Shown one piece after another: positions 63,255-64,000 of a stretch of DNA of 64,000 bases. The stretch is from an uncultured Pelagibacteraceae bacterium (GTDB lineage: Bacteria; Pseudomonadota; Alphaproteobacteria; Pelagibacterales; Pelagibacteraceae), in the NCBI GenBank assembly GCA_902604005.1, contig CACKXH010000003.1, positions 1 to 64,000 of the forward strand, given 5' to 3'. The first letter of the stretch is position 1, and each line of letters opens with the position of its first letter. Position numbers and translations under genes: made by a program. The notes beneath the pieces are model-generated. The model saw only the letters and a list, made by a program, of their open reading frames with translations, was not told the origin of the DNA and made no database searches.

Positions 63255-64000
63255 AAATGTTCTTGATAAAATAATTAAAAAGAAGAGTGAAAAAATAGAA
63301 AATTTAAAAAAAACTATTTCACTAGACTCATTAAATGAATTAATAGGTAAAAACAAATTATTTACTAATTTTAAAGACAAAATTGAAAATAACATTAAAG
63401 AGAAAAAATTTTCAATTATTGCTGAAATTAAAAAAGCTAGTCCTTCAGCAGGAGTAATTATTAGAGATTATAATCCCGTTGAAATAGCCAAAACATATAA
63501 TTCTAATAAAGCAACTTGTTTATCAGTACTTACTGAAGAAGATTTTTTTTTAGGAAACCTTACACATATCAGCAAGATTAAACAAAAAGTTAACTTACCA
63601 ATTCTTTGTAAAGACTTTTTTGTAGATAAATTTCAGATACCCCTAGCAAAAAGTTACGGAGCTGATGCAATATTAATTATATTAGCTGGAGTTAGTGAAA
63701 GTCTTGCAAATGATTTGTATGAAGAGGCATTGAGATTAAATATGTCTGTTATTATTGAGGTTCACACTGTTGAGGAGGCTAAGCAAGCTCTAAAATTTAA
63801 AAATGCTTTGATTGGGATAAATAATAGGAATCTAAAAACTTTAAAAACTGACATAAATACAACTTTTGATATTCATGATGTATTGGTTAATCACCCTGGT
63901 CCATTAATTTCTGAAAGTGGAATTAAAACAAAAGAAGAACTTTTAGATCTCTCAAACAAAACCTCTATTAAAACTTTTTTAATTGGTGAATCACTTTTGA
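63247..64000 (+). CDS. trpC: Indole-3-glycerol phosphate synthase, truncated by the window end
   Basis: Not in the supplied ORF track. ATG at 63247 reads MPENVLDKIIKKKSEKIENLKK...FSIIAEIKKASPSAGVI...LIGESLL with no stop to the window edge; follows trpD. Confidence 0.94.
   Translation, partial: MPENVLDKIIKKKSEKIENLKKTISLDSLNELIGKNKLFTNFKDKIENNIKEKKFSIIAEIKKASPSAGVIIRDYNPVEIAKTYNSNKATCLSVLTEEDFFLGNLTHISKIKQKVNLPILCKDFFVDKFQIPLAKSYGADAILIILAGVSESLANDLYEEALRLNMSVIIEVHTVEEAKQALKFKNALIGINNRNLKTLKTDINTTFDIHDVLVNHPGPLISESGIKTKEELLDLSNKTSIKTFLIGESLL

Overview
The window is about 64 kb of a very AT-rich, extremely compact alphaproteobacterial chromosome. Gene content, very short intergenic gaps and synteny look like the SAR11/Pelagibacter lineage; this is an inference, no database search was run. 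Nearly all of it is housekeeping in conserved alphaproteobacterial order: tgt-ppi-coaD-gyrA-ssb/uvrA; secF-secD-yajC-serS-tatCBA-scpBA-nagZ-argS-dgt/erpA-xthA; znuA/znuCB-zur; ilvD-valS; aapJQMP; ntrYX-trkAH; ispDF-pgpA-cinA; ratA-lipA-ftsB-eno-kdsA-pyrG-secG-tpiA; ppiD-like-trpEGDC. Four tRNAs are supported (Lys, Cys, Asn, Arg). I saw no rRNA, CRISPR array, transposase or prophage. The most interesting part is an accessory-looking segment at about 26.6-34.4 kb. It combines a minimal arsenate module (arsC plus an aquaporin with an altered NPA motif), a divergent PiT-like transporter with a long leader, an SMR-family protein lacking the essential Glu14, a phnDCE phosphonate-type ABC transporter, and an unusual fusion of an XRE DNA-binding domain to a PntC/LicC-like cytidylyltransferase. 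Other items of note are an ntrY kinase interrupted at an A8 homopolymer, a 42-bp tandem repeat encoding the His/Asp-rich loop of ZnuA, palindromic Zur-box candidates in the znuA/znuC divergent promoter, a SPOR-locus gene that seems to have lost its SPOR domain, and a perfect 12-bp hairpin between aapJ and aapQ.
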